Shown piece after piece: positions 1 through 12,500 of a stretch of 64,000 bases of DNA. Position 1 is the stretch's first letter. Each line of letters opens with the position of its first letter. The stretch spans positions 349,821 to 413,820 of the forward strand of contig VXAA01003985.1 in assembly GCA_013399115.1 (NCBI GenBank), given 5' to 3'. The position numbers were made by a program, and so were the translations under genes. This stretch comes from Anseranas semipalmata. Its lineage: Eukaryota; Chordata; Aves; Anseriformes; Anseranatidae. Under the pieces are notes generated by a model. It was not told where the DNA came from. It worked only from the letters and a program-made list of their open reading frames with translations, and did no database searches.

Positions 1-2921
1 GGCTAGTTAAAACAAGCATTTTCTGAATGTTTTGTGTGTTAACATCCACTGAAAGATACTCTGGAGTTCTCAGTTTATCTTGTGTTTTTCAGGGTCAGGT
101 GAAATTTCACCTTTCAGGATATTTTTTCCTACTCTGTTTTGTGACAGGCAACAATGAATCCAAACAGGCAACATGTAATTCAGCCATTTTCTGCAAAAAC
201 ACAGTTTGATGTTTACATGACTGAGTGAATGATAATTTATTTTGTTTTCTATTAAACATTAACAGGACAGAAATAGAGCAAAATTGTAAAGTTAGTCTCT
301 CTCACTTGACATGAAAATGTTTTTGTTTAAAAGACAGTTACTGATCACTTTCTATATGCGTCCAACATTTTGAATAATTAAATTATTCTTTGCAATTAAT
401 GAATGCGTAGTTTTACATACTATTATTCATACTTCTACATTATCTATTATTTGTATTTTAAAAAACCCTTCCAATGGCAATGACACTTATCTATTTATTT
501 ATTTTAAATCTTCAGCATATGAATATTTTCTTCACCCAGTAACATGATCCTGACCTTGCTGGAAGCAGCAATTTTTCTCCTGGAAATCCATAGCCATTTT
601 TTCAGTATTATTCCCTCTGGATGTTGTTACCTCTCAGTGTGCTTTATTTGCAAGCACTTGGACTTACATTGTAGAATAACAAAGAAAGTGTCACTAGTAA
701 ATCCCACCAGGCATTCTTCTTTTTTTTCTTTTCCTCTGAAGGACAGATTGCATCTAAGAAAATCTCTTCAAATTTGAGTTACATGTCTATATTTTCATTT
801 TCTAATTTCAAAACAAATGAACCTAACTCTTAAGACTGCAGAGAACATCAGAACAAGCTAGGCAAATATTCCCAGATATATCATGGATATTTTCTTCCTG
901 GAAAGACTATTGCCCTTCCAAGAGGAAAAATTAGTAAAGGGGTTGAGCCAACCATTTCAATGAGGGGAGTCTTACAGAACAGAGTCATCCTACCAAGCAG
1001 TAAGCTTAGTTGCCATACAAGTTGTGTGTTAACATATTTCTTGCATACAACTAGAGCAGACAAATAGCATTTGCTCTGCAAGCAGTTGGACTGCATTGTG
1101 TTAGATCAGTTACAATAAAATACCAGGTTTGTTATTTTCTTACTAAGGAGCATCACTTGGCTCTAATTCACACCACTGAGTCTTGGTTCAACGGTTTCTG
1201 CAACCCTACTGCAATTTAAATGCTTCTACCCAAGCAACCAGCAAAAGACCACCCCCTCTAGAATGAGGATTGGTGGCATCTTTGTGGGCTTGTAAAACAT
1301 GAAACTGTTCAGCTTTCAAAGAAAGTTTATTCAGGCTTCATTTGTTAATTCACTTCCTGACAGAACCACGGGTAGCTTTGTGCTAGTGATTTGCCCAGCC
1401 TGATGGGATATTTTGTTGCTGAATTTACTGAGGAAGCAACAGACAACAGTTTAATTTAATAAAAACTTCATTGATTGAAATACAGTCTCAGAGTAAGGAC
1501 TTCACCAGGAGAAAGGGTCTTCAGCCTACCTATCCTCCCCAGTACAAACCCTTTCTCATACACTCAATTCCAACTGAGTTAATTCCTACTCACTAACCTC
1601 CAGAGCCCACATAGAAGTTCAGTGTTAGATGCTCTTGACCACTGATGCTACCATCCCACTAGGGATCCAATCAGAAAACTGAAGAAATAAATTACACCAT
1701 CTAGATTCCCCCTCAAGAGAAATCATTCCACATTTTCAAACGCTAAGTCCATTCACATTTAAATATTGACTTGACTTAAGACAGAAAAAGGAAAGCACAG
1801 TAAAACAGTTTCGGAAATCAGCACAATCAACAATAATGATACTGTGAATCATCTCTCAGAGGACTTCCATAACAGACAAAGCCTGGTCATTCTCCTACCA
1901 CTCTGAGCAGCTGTCAGGGTAATTGGACACTTCTTTCTAATGGTGGTTATACAGCAATCATAGCTCATTGTGCAGGCTTGAAGGGCTCCATGTGTTGTAG
2001 ATTTCCAGAGAGCTTTTCCAGCACAAACAATCACAGGTCTGTTGCTAGTTAAGTAATCCCCTGCCAGGAAGCAAGAGCTGCTCAGCCTCCATAGCCTCAG
2101 CAAAATGATCTGTGCTGCCCCGTCACTATTTGACTGCTTACTGCTTGTCATAAGCCCTCAGAGCAGGGACACACAAGATCCCGAATCTGCAACTCAAAGA
2201 GGAGTTTCTCCCCCTCCAGTGGCTCACTCTGAGGCTCTTTATCATGGTACAGGGAGGCACTGCTAAGAATAATCCTTACAATAGCAATGGCAGATAACAG
2301 TATCTATCAATACAATTTCTAGCAAATTCTAGGTTCAACTCAACTTCAAATCACTTCAAACCACATAACATTTGCAAATAATAGTTGTTTTTCCTCTGCT
2401 TGCCTAAGAATGCCATCAAGAGTTTCTCACAAAGAACTCTTTACCCCTTTGTAAACATACTGATTTTATTCCTTTATTATCTCAATAATGTGGAAATACA
2501 TTTACATATATAAGCATCCATAAATTAACAGCATAAACTTTGCTAAGCATAAATATATAAATAAAAATGTTCACTTCAACCTTCAAGTCCTACTCTTAAA
2601 CACAATACCTCTACCCTTCTTTTCTTAAATCCGTATTCCTTAGTCTATATTCATAAAGGAAGGTTTTTTTCTCCCCCCCAGAGATAGTTACTCAGAGTAA
2701 TTATCAGTTAGACACACTTCAAAACAACAAGAATGTCAATGCACTTCTGCCTTTATGGAATCTTGCAATAGAAGAAGTCTACAAAAGCCTTTTGTAACAT
2801 CTCACTCAATCATTCCTATCCAAGAAATTCCATAATGGCTCAAATTACAAAGAATACAGGAATGGAAGTAAAAAACAAGTAAACAGCCCATCCTTCTCTC
2901 CTTTCAGTTCTCCCTCTTCAG
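1..2921. other. Unique AT-rich noncoding DNA
   Basis: I see no recognisable exon, RNA gene or known repeat here. Open frames are short and of ordinary AT-rich composition. The stretch around 1850-2250 is somewhat richer in G and C than its surroundings and has a 100-codon minus-strand frame (1849-2151), but that frame shows no domain, no splice context and no family resemblance that I can support. It could be a very old, unrecognisable repeat. Confidence 0.6.
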
Positions 2922-2965
<44 letters not shown>

Positions 2966-3033
2966 AAAAAAAAAAATAAAAAAAACAACAAAAACAACAA
3001 AAAAAACAAAAAAAAAAAAAAAAAAAAAAAAAA
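2922..3033 (+). repeat. Long impure poly(A) tract
   Basis: A pure run of 43 A (2922-2964) is followed by A-rich sequence with isolated C and T interruptions and then a second pure run of 26 A (3008-3033). The interruptions sit at irregular spacing (several 'caa' units near 2986-3000), as expected from slippage plus point mutation. It produces an artefactual poly-phenylalanine frame on the minus strand. No retroposed gene body can be recognised upstream, and the pyrimidine-rich sequence before it does not carry an AATAAA signal within the preceding 60 bases. Confidence 0.95.
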
Positions 3034-6000
3034 CAGAAGAACCAAAACCCAGAAAACAATCTTAAGAGGACACAAATGTCAGCAATTCACCAGACTATTT
3101 TTCATCCCGCTTCATATTCACTGGGAAGCTACCAGCTTAAAGTTGGGTATCAAACATGACCCTTTTCAAAGCAACAGCCACATCAAATTTCTCTCTCTTC
3201 CCTATTGCTTTATACACAAAGTTATAGGGTAGGAGCACATTATAATTAGATTTGTAATGCACCATCACTGGTCAAACAGCAAATTTTTATTGGTTAGGAA
3301 CAGGAAAAGGCAACCTGACTTGCTTGAACAAAAGCTCAACACTTCTTTTGTTGAGCAAAGCTTACTCTTCTTGGAATGACAGGACCAAATATCATTTGGT
3401 ATTTGAGTGTTTGTTACTTCTAGGGCCCGAACACAGATGTTCAGCTTTCTAAACAAACTTCTCTACCCACTAATAGGCACTCGGTACTACTTTTCTTCAC
3501 GACCTCTTCCATCTGGTGAGTATTTCAGTAGTTTTACAGAATGGAGAAGCACCAATGGAAGAAAAGGACCAAACTTAGCAGTTTATATGCCAAAATCACT
3601 TGCAAGGGGATAATCTTAAGATCTGAAGTTAAAACACAGTTCTGAAGTGAGCTGACTGAATACTGAATGTGATCTTTGGTATATCAAACCCCTGGAGCTT
3701 TTGGACAAAACACAACCTAACCTCTGGACATACAAGGAATCTAATTATTTTTTCTTCTTTTTTAAGGGGGGTGGGTAGCAGAGCTGTCCGATGCAGAAAG
3801 CAGCAAGAGGTATTCTGTAACATACGGCTGAATTATCAATATTACAAATAGATTTGTATGCTGGGCATTAGTTTGAAACTCCTGACTTGCTTGATTTAAA
3901 AACAGACATCAGAACTGCTTACACTCAACGTTAAAGTGAATAAAAGCATAATACACTGCTACCAAAAAAGCCTCCACAGTATTCTGGGTACCTTTAGGAG
4001 AAGGTGATCCAGTTCATAGCCCATTCAATATGAAAGGAAGCAAGTTCAGTGGAAACCAGAATAAATCATTTTAAAACATTTCACTAAAATTATAAATGAA
4101 ATCCAGATTCCAAACAAGAACAACATGCAGCCAAAATTCCATATTTTGATGCAATACACCCATCACAGCTTAAGAAATGGTTTCTCTGCTTGATCACAGT
4201 GGAAATTGTTTCTTTTTCATCACTGCTGACTTTTTCCCGTTCCATTAAGAAAGTTTAATTCTAGCTCTAGTTTGATTTTTTTTTCTTGGTATCTTTAAAC
4301 CTCAGTTGTAATTGAATCAACAGAAGTATTATCTAATCATATTGTTCTGCTATTTATGAAGCTTTCTAAATCTCTCGACAAGTAAATTAGTGTCATATCA
4401 AACTGCTGAGCCTGAATTTTTCTGGCAGAGACAGATGTAGGACACTTTCCTTTAGCGTGTAATAGCAGATCCTGTTTTAAAAATAACTCTTTCCCACTCC
4501 TTGAACTTCATAATCTACTCTATTCAGGAATAGGACACTTAAGTGGGTCAACTACAACTAAGATGAAGCTATTTAAGATGCAGCCTTCATAAAGCATATG
4601 TCACCTATTCATTCTAATGCAATTATTACTGCTAATTAGAAACTAGCATTTTAACTTCTAAAAAAGTTTTAATATAACTTTTTTTTAAAAAACACACCAT
4701 TAATTGCTTTTGACAGAAAGCAGCTTCAGTGAAAGAACATTTAGTGATGCCATAACAGCAGCAAATCAAAATCTTCACTTACCTAGTGCAGTCCCTAAAT
4801 AAATTGACAATCCCAATTTAGAAAGATAATTTTGCAATCTCAGCTAAGAAACTTAAATGTAATTTTGTTCCTATAAAATAAATAAATCAGCAATCTGCCA
4901 TACTGAAATGTATTATTTAGCGAAATTATGCTAATTCACTTGGATTCTTGCAACTTGCCAACACTTACTTGTCTGTCATAGGTTTGGTTATCAACATCCA
5001 GACTCATCTCTATTGACTTTAAAGACTGTTGACTTAATGGAATTTGATTTTACATGTCAAAACCCTTTATATCAGCTTTTGGCCTGTATTTTCTTTAGTA
5101 TATAATATCAACATATATTTTAAAAAACTGCTTCAGAGGAAGACAAGACTAAGGATGCTGGTTATCTGGAAAAAGTACTTTATAAGGGTTAGTAATGCTT
5201 AAATCAATTCCTTCCCCAAAACAAATTTTTGAAGAATTCTGAAAATTAGGTAAGACCTACACGATTGATCTTTGCAATAAGATGTTGCATATCAGAAGAA
5301 AAATAAAGAAAATATAATCCATTGTTACACACCAAATTTACAACATAAGTCACAATAGTGAGCTTTAAAGAGGTTTACTTAATGCTTTTAAGAATCTGGT
5401 GCTACAAGCACAAAAGAAAAACACTTTACAGCATGGCCAACATTTCCAAATAAGACTATGCCTACAGGTAGCCTCTGTAATTAAAGTGCTGATCATTTGC
5501 CAAAAGTAACAATGAGAAATCAACAGTTCTGAAAAATCAGGCCACTCTTACTTAAGTGTATTATGAGAGAAAATGAGTTTGAAACATTTCCCTTTATAGA
5601 ATACATACATCTACTTCTAATTAGCTTGTTAAACTCATGATTTACACATAAGAATTGGCTGCCTGAACACCTCCAAACTAAGTCCTAGTACATTCATTTT
5701 TTGTGGGGCATGCCATCAGACAATTAACTCTAGAAGAATACAGTCTAGGCCATGCAATGTACATACACATTCACCAAGTAACTTTCACACATGTTGAGTA
5801 CAGGTGGCTATTGCAGGCCAAGCCCAAGCTCCAATGGATTGGATTTGCAAATAATTTTTTTGTATTAGGTTTGGCTTTTGTTTTGACTGTCTTTGTTTGT
5901 TTTGTTGTTTGTTTGTTTTAAATGTATATTGTCTATATATTGAGCTCTAACAACGCCACAGCCACTTCAGAAAACACTTAGCAAGCCTCTAGGTGGTTTG

Positions 6001-7410
6001 TATTTCTAAAGACTTTTCATTGTTTGTGCTGTAGTTAATAGGACAGTGCTGCTTTATGTTGTTTTATATATACCTTGAAGCTTCTGTCATATTATCAGAT
6101 AACTGAGACTTGTTCAGAGTACTCATTTTGCCAACATTAAACTTTCTAATGGAAGCTGAGCATCTTTCAACATATGACCAAGACTGTGAGTAGTCAGAAC
6201 AAGAATATTTCAGACTGCTTCAAAAAAGGAGTTGGAGGAGAAAAAATATGATTTTAGGAGATTAGATGGGCACTATTTAAAGAAGTCTGGAAAATTGTAA
6301 TTTAATCTGTTCTGATAGAAGGAAAACATCTGTTAAAGATACTTTGAATGAGCCTTAAATTCTAATAGAAAGATTACCCTTTCTCTCTAGAACACAACGT
6401 AAAACTCAACTCCAGATCTGAATTAATTACAGATAAATCTGCCTAAGGCTGAGTTTTGTTGACAAGACTTACTAATAAATAAAATGCTTCTTTTACCCCA
6501 ATAACTATATTTACACACAAAAATATAAGTAGTGTACTGTGCTAATCAATCAAAATAATAGCCCAAAGATTTTTTTTCAAGTAATTCCTGTTGACAAATT
6601 TTCTTATAGTATTTGTCTTCTGGTGTGCTGTATATTCCATTTATGTTTTCTGTGATACTTAGAAAATATTAAAATATTCTAGTTATTCCGGGGGAAAGTT
6701 TCTCTTTTCCAATACAGCTGTTTACAGAGGTATTTAGATATATCTTTACAAGCTTTTGTAATTTATATGATTTTTTCATTATTACTTTTTATTGTGCATC
6801 TTCATTTTCTTCCTCTTCTCATCATCAAGCACTTTACTAACACAATACGGATATCTACGTTCTCCAGTTGTTACACTGATAACTGTGTGCTCCATGCACT
6901 GATGTGGTGGGAGATTTGGAGCATGGAAGTAACTGTGTAGCTTATGCATAAAACAATGAAAGATTAACATATATAATCTCAGTTTTCAGTGCTGTTGGCC
7001 TGACAAAGTGCCCTAGTATGCACTCTCTGCATTCAGAGCTTGACTGGGCTATCACAAGAGAGAGATAACAAAAATCTTGCCATTGACGTAACAAGTAGAA
7101 CCAGGCTTCATGTATTTGAAATGATGCAAACAACATCTCGCAACACTCCTAATTACACCCAAGGGAAAACTGCCATTGAAATCTATAGGCAAAGAATTCT
7201 GCTTTATGTTGCAATCATTAATGTTATGCTGGTTAATAAAAGAGAAAATGTTTGAATCTTTTTACAATAAGCTTCAACATTTCAATTACTTCCCTTCTAT
7301 TCAAGTGTATTTATGTGGAAGACACATAATAGGTATTTTTGTTATTGCTCTTCTTGATATTGTTACGTTACTCTCCTCCCAGATCCCTCAGGAGGATTTC
7401 AGGTAACAAG
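3034..7410. other. Unique AT-rich noncoding DNA
   Basis: No gene, RNA or known transposable element can be supported. The only simple sequence is a TTTG-rich run near 5891-5919. A short open stretch with splice-like borders at 3424-3515 is discussed among the findings. Open frames such as 5703-5921 read into the TTTG run and are not convincing. Confidence 0.55.
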
Positions 7411-7432
7411 CCACACACACCCACACACACCC
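7411..7432 (+). repeat. CA-rich microsatellite, (CACACACACC)n-like
   Basis: Two copies of a ten-base CA-rich unit (ccacacacac) stand in tandem, followed by a third partial copy. It is short and likely to vary in length. Confidence 0.85.
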
Positions 7433-8027
7433 ATCTGCCACCCACCTTGGTAGGTGGGAGGTAATTTTATTGCTACATTTACCTTAATGATAATGAATTC
7501 TTAATAAGAAGAAAATCTATTCTATTTAGAGGATAGGGTGGTTATATGTAAAGTCAATCCATTAAGTGTTTGCAATTGTATAAAGCAAAAATATTCCTTC
7601 AGAGTACATATGTCCTAAAATATATTGCTTATTAAAACACATACCGTTTGTCCTCCATATAGAAGGCAATGGCCATGCTCAAATACCTTCAGTTTTGTTC
7701 GTCCCACAGGTGAAGACATGGTTTCAAAAACATCCCTGAGGAAAATTTTATCACAAGAAGTTTTTTCTAGAAAATTATCTGGTCTGGAATGATTTATGTA
7801 TATTTGGGGCACTACACCCAAAGATTACCATTTATATTAAGGCCAGCAAATCCAAAGAAAAAGTATGATACCATATGATAAATTATGCTGTTATGCTTCA
7901 TTGACCTCTAGACTTGAAATCCTGATGGCTTAAAGCTTGAAAAGGGAGAAGACCAGCATTCAGCATGGTGAAGGTACCACGGAGAGAGACAATACCAACA
8001 TGTTTTCCTAAAAGAGACAAAGCCTTA

Positions 8028-8225
8028 GAATCACAGGATATCCTGAGTTGGAACCCACAAGGATCCAAGTCCAACTCCTGGCGCAGCACAGAAGCACTCA
8101 AAAAAATCAGACCATACATCTGAGCACGTTGTCCAAACGCCTCTTGAACTCCAGCAGGCTTGGCGCCGTGACCACTGCCCTGGGGAGCCTGTTCCAGTGC
8201 CCAAGTCTCACTGCAAAAGTCTCCC
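8028..8225 (-). mobile_element. CR1 LINE 3'-end fragment, minus orientation
   Basis: The sequence starts with 'agaatcacaggat' and continues through 'gttggaacccacaaggatcc', 'agtccaactcctgg', 'gttgtccaaacgcctcttgaactc', 'aggcttggcgccgtgacca' and 'ctggggagcctgttccagtg'. These are the reverse-strand hallmarks of the 3' part of a CR1 (chicken repeat 1) LINE, as known from bird genomes. The copy is 5'-truncated, which is the normal state of CR1, and carries small changes such as 'aaaaaaatca' in the middle. Open frames on both strands at 7898-8395 lie across it and are not genes. The inner end is an estimate because homology fades near 8225. Confidence 0.9.
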
Positions 8226-8274
8226 TGCTGTGTCAGAGACAAACATGGAGCCTGTATATCACTGCCCCCCTCCC

Positions 8275-8286
8275 CACACACACACA
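8275..8286 (+). repeat. (AC)6 microsatellite
   Basis: A short pure AC run directly follows a C-rich stretch just beyond the minus-strand CR1 fragment. Confidence 0.8.
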
Positions 8287-8633
8287 TACAAAGAAGCTGG
8301 TACACTGTGAATTTATACAGTGGAAAAAGGGCTACTGTGCTTACCCAGACATCCTGAAGATATTCAGAAGATATGACAGCCTTCTAGTGCATTGAACTGG
8401 ATGTGCACAGCCAAACTGACACACACGTGCACAGTGGAACCAGCCCTCCCACTCAGAAACCCAGAAGGGCTTCACTGATAATCAGGAAAGCCAACAGGCA
8501 GTACCCAAGCTGGCTGATCATCCTAAGCACTGTGGCTACTGATAGAAAAGAACCGATATGAAGAACTGATCATCCACAAGTAGAAAATAATAGATACAGG
8601 AGAAATAATGAGAAGTACGGCTGGTGTGAGAGA

Positions 8634-8895
8634 CTAAGAGTGAAGATAACTAAGCAGGGCACCTAGCAATAAAGCTGCAGATGGCCCAGGCCACTGGAAA
8701 TTGTGTGTAACCAGCATGATTAATGCAGCTAGCAGAGGACCAACAATGAAAATAATGCCGAAGTTCAATAGTGACTCTGGTGAAGTCTCTTCATCCATGA
8801 TCAGAACAGTAACTATACAGCACATTGAAGCAAAAGCCTGGAAAATTAAGTAATCTCTGAATAGCAATCTGCCCGTTAGCTTGTATCTTCTCAGG
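8634..8895 (-). CDS. Candidate terminal exon or pseudogene fragment of an unknown membrane protein
   Basis: On the minus strand a frame of about 87 codons ends in TAG at 8634. It encodes three hydrophobic stretches: around FQAFASMCCIVTVLIMD, around LNFGIIFIVGPLLAALIMLV and around PSAALLLGALLSYL. They are separated by short polar loops (KLTGRLLFRDY, DEETSPES, THNFQWPG), which is how a small multi-pass membrane domain would look. Just upstream on the minus strand is a long pyrimidine tract ending in 'cttgcacag', a strong splice-acceptor pattern, so the exon could begin at 8895. A perfect donor-like 'gtaagt' lies 54 bases further upstream (minus strand, 8949-8944), but that would be an unusually short intron. 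The frame continues upstream without a stop to about 8945 in case there is no splicing. I cannot assign it to any family. Alternatives are a decayed gene copy or a chance hydrophobic frame. It lies between two CR1 fragments. Confidence 0.22.
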
Positions 8896-9408
8896 CTGTG
8901 CAAGTGGAGAACAGAGTAGGGACAGAAAGGGGAGTAGTGGTTGACTTACTTTTCCAGCAAATCCTGAATGCTGGAGGAGCAGGATGGCCAGGCCAATTCC
9001 TAGAGTACTTTACATGGTAATGAGGAAGGAGGAAGATAGGAAATTAGCTGTCCTTTCATCTTTTAGGGGCTGTGTTCAACAATTATTCAGTGAATTCCAA
9101 AAATCAATCTAATAATCACACTGAAATATTCAGATATTTTTATACAATACGGAAGTTCAGAACATTCTTTTTGTTCTTGTTTACTTGCTCACCTTGTTGC
9201 TTGAGAGTTGGAAAGTATTGCTCATTGAGAATGTAGCATCAGTCTCTTTCTCAAGCCCCTGGATGGGTTTTATGATAGCGGAACTCAGGTCTTGATTCTG
9301 CCAGTCAGTGGCACGAGTATAGTCAAAGTGCTTTCTGCTAGAACGTGCCGTTGATCTAAAATAAGATGGTTGTGGAAGCCAGGAGACTTTATGACACAGT
9401 GCAGGATT

Positions 9409-9557
9409 CTTGTCCCTGGAAGCATTTAAGGCCAGGTTGGATGGGGCTTTGAGCAATCTGATCTAATGGAAGGTGTCCTTGCCCATGGCAAAGGAGGGGG
9501 GGGGTGGAACTAGATGATCTTTAAGGTCCCTTCCAACCCAAACCACTCTATGATTCT
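9409..9557 (+). mobile_element. CR1 LINE 3'-end fragment, plus orientation
   Basis: Starting at 'attcttgtccctgg', the sequence runs through 'aaggccaggttggatgggg', 'gcaatctgatctaatgg', 'gtccttgcccatggcaa', a G-rich run, 'ggaactagatgatctttaag', 'gtcccttccaacccaaacca' and ends in 'ctatgattct'. This is the common 3' end of an avian CR1. The G-run (ggggggggg) has expanded relative to the usual form. The copy is 5'-truncated and noncoding. Confidence 0.93.
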
Positions 9558-12500
9558 ACTTAACCTACGTGGAGTAGTGTGCTAGTGCAGCCATGTTGCT
9601 TCCAGTACCCAGCCTGCTGTACAGCATGGCTTCCTTTTCTGCCAGTTAAGTACAAACCCTCAGTTCCTTAAACGTTTTTACCAAAGAAGGGTCACAGTGC
9701 AAACTAAAAAACTAGAAATCACGGTGGGCGGTGGGGAGCGATAATGTGCGTTGCTTGCCAATTTCATCAAATTTTGTTCTATAAGGTACTGCATATTAAA
9801 TTTTGCCTACTTACAGGGCCACATCATGAAAAGCACAGCTGCTAATTTGCAATATATATTGACTTAAAAAATTGCAAACATCCACCATCTTTCCAGATTT
9901 GCTTTTTGCCACTTCTTAATATTTTTGGAAACCAAGATTTTACAAACAAATAATAGAATATGGCACTAAAACTTTATAACCTGGCTTGAATATAAAAGAG
10001 CAAACAAATAACAGATTGAGCTTAAGGGACTGAGCTTTTTAAGTTTTAAGACTGCTGTTTACAACAATGAAAACAGAAAAAATGGAGTAACATTCCAATG
10101 AATTGTGTTTCTAGAGCTTCTAGCACTGCAGAACACTAAAACCAGCACTTCGTCTTGAACTTTACTCACATTGGCACAAAAAACAATGTTCACATCCTAC
10201 CTTATTAATCATTCTTCCTTCTACTACAAAAATAACATGCAATAAGCCTAAACAAAATTAGTGTCCTTCCAGTTATTTTTATGATGTCAAACCTTCATTA
10301 TTTATTTAGTTGCCTAAGTTTTATTTTACAGCACATTTTTTCAACCGCAAACTGCAACTGTGGAAATATTCCCTGAAATCTTAAAAAGAAAAATATGAGT
10401 CAGAGGAAATACAAAACTATATACTCGTTTAATATTTTCTGTTCTTATTTATCCAGTTATCAAACTTTTCAAACTTGCATTTTTTTAGTTTATTAAAAAT
10501 TAAAATAATCCCAGGGTACTAGGTCTGCCTGGGGAAAAAGCATGTTCTGCCATTTTAAGTCTGATGAATGGATCTGAAAAGTAAAGTGGTCACCCTAAAT
10601 CTATTCTCTATATACCCAAGAGATACACATTTCTGTGTGCAGAACCAGGAACACACTAACTCACTTTAAATTGTTCCCTTTGTTGCTACTGCTGCAATTT
10701 CTCATTAAAAAAATAAGCATACAGTAGAACTCTTCAAGAAATGTAATTTAAATTCCTTTCTCTTGCAGATGAACCTGAGACTCTGAATCTTCTTTGCACA
10801 AGGTTACAGTCTGTTCAGCAGTTGCAAGGGGCAGTGGATGTTAGATTGCCACAAAGTTCTCCAAGCAAGCACTCACCAGAGCCTGCTAAGTAATTTATGT
10901 GTGCCCTGATGATTCCAGGAGCAACCAACTCAATATGCATCTTCTCTTCCATTTTAATATGCCAGGATTTACAAGAGACCCTAAGTCAGAAAAATCCACC
11001 CTCTTCTATACTCAGGGCATCAGTTTACAGTTTAGACAGTATCTTTTGTCCTAGACTTTTTCTATTCTCTTGCTGCATAGAAGAGACCACAGCCACCCTC
11101 CTGCTTATAATGAACGGTGCATTTGGAGGTGATTTGTTTGTATGTTTGTCCCCTCACTTCATTTCCACAGGTATGTAAATATTACTTTCTTATACCAAGA
11201 AACCACCTCTCTCAATCCAGTTTTTCAATATGGTATAAAATTCTTGTCTTACCCTGTGAGAACTACTTGCTGTTCTTCAGTGAGGGATGTTTCTATTATT
11301 TATTTATTTTTGATCAGCCTACACATTAAAATCTGTATAGCTACACAGTCCAGTTCTATATAGCTTCTTATTGTAGATCAAGCAACACAGCAGTCTGCTG
11401 GGCAAACACACTGGGGCTATCCAATGCACTTTTTCTTCTGTAAACCATAAGGTATTAAGACAGAGAGACAGAAAAGGAAAGAAGGAAACAGGCACATGAT
11501 TGGGGAGGAAGGGGAGATGCATCCACATTCTGACGTATTTTAAGATTCCTAGATAATTGTATGTATATAAGTGAATAGCCCTACTGTAACAACGATGGCA
11601 TACGACTGTCAATCAGGTTTCACTTGAAAAGGAAGCGTGTACATAATTCCAAAGAAGAGAAATGGGCCAGGTTTGATTCCCCCTCTATTTTACCTCAGCA
11701 AGTTCTGGAGTAAAACACCATTATCCCAGGAATCTCTAATAACTTTGGTGGTAATGATATGTGCACATTTGAATGCAGAGTTTGACCTACAATGCTCAAC
11801 TCTGTACCACAATCTCCAGCACATCCTCAGAACCCCACTGATGTCTTTCAGACTCACAGTACACAAATGACCTTGAAATTTACTGTAGATGTTTTCACCC
11901 TTACTCAGAATATAGTGAAAAGTACCAAGTTGTGGGTAGACTTTTTTAATGGTAATGTTGAAATAGTTCAATGCTTCCCAATTCTGTCAAAATGTTTCAG
12001 GAAGAAACTACTGCTGAGAGTGACAAATCCATTGATGCTGTCACACATTAGAAATGAAATCTGTAAAAACTTTGCTGTCCTTCAGCAGTTTGTAGATGAA
12101 GATTGCTAATCTTGAAATTTTAAAGTACTGTCTTTGATGGAGTGAACTGAATAGATATACAACTGTCTCCTGGCAGTTTCCTACCTTCACAAAGTTTAAA
12201 GCACAGTAATAATCTGTAGCATGCACATTTGCAAAGCACTCTATTTGGGCTGAAATAATCTCTTATCTTAAAGTGTTTCAAAGTTTAACTGACTAACATT
12301 AACCTTATGGAGCTCAGAATTCACTGGGAACATGAGGCAGTGAACACACTCATCATTTCCTTCAATGTGGAAATGCCAAGCCAAAATCAACTGTCAGTGC
12401 AATTTCACTGACTTCCAAGCTTGTGTTTGATATGCTACAAAAACGCCTGTGTGGAGCTACCTTTAAGTTCTCTAGTGATTTTTAAAGGTTTGGTTGTTTA

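Noticed and set aside
2845..3075. Phenylalanine-rich minus-strand frame
   Set aside because: It is the translation of the poly(A) tract.
7898..8395. 135-codon minus-strand and 115-codon plus-strand frames
   Set aside because: Both overlap the minus-oriented CR1 fragment and adjoining CA repeat, and they do not match the CR1 protein frames in a meaningful way.
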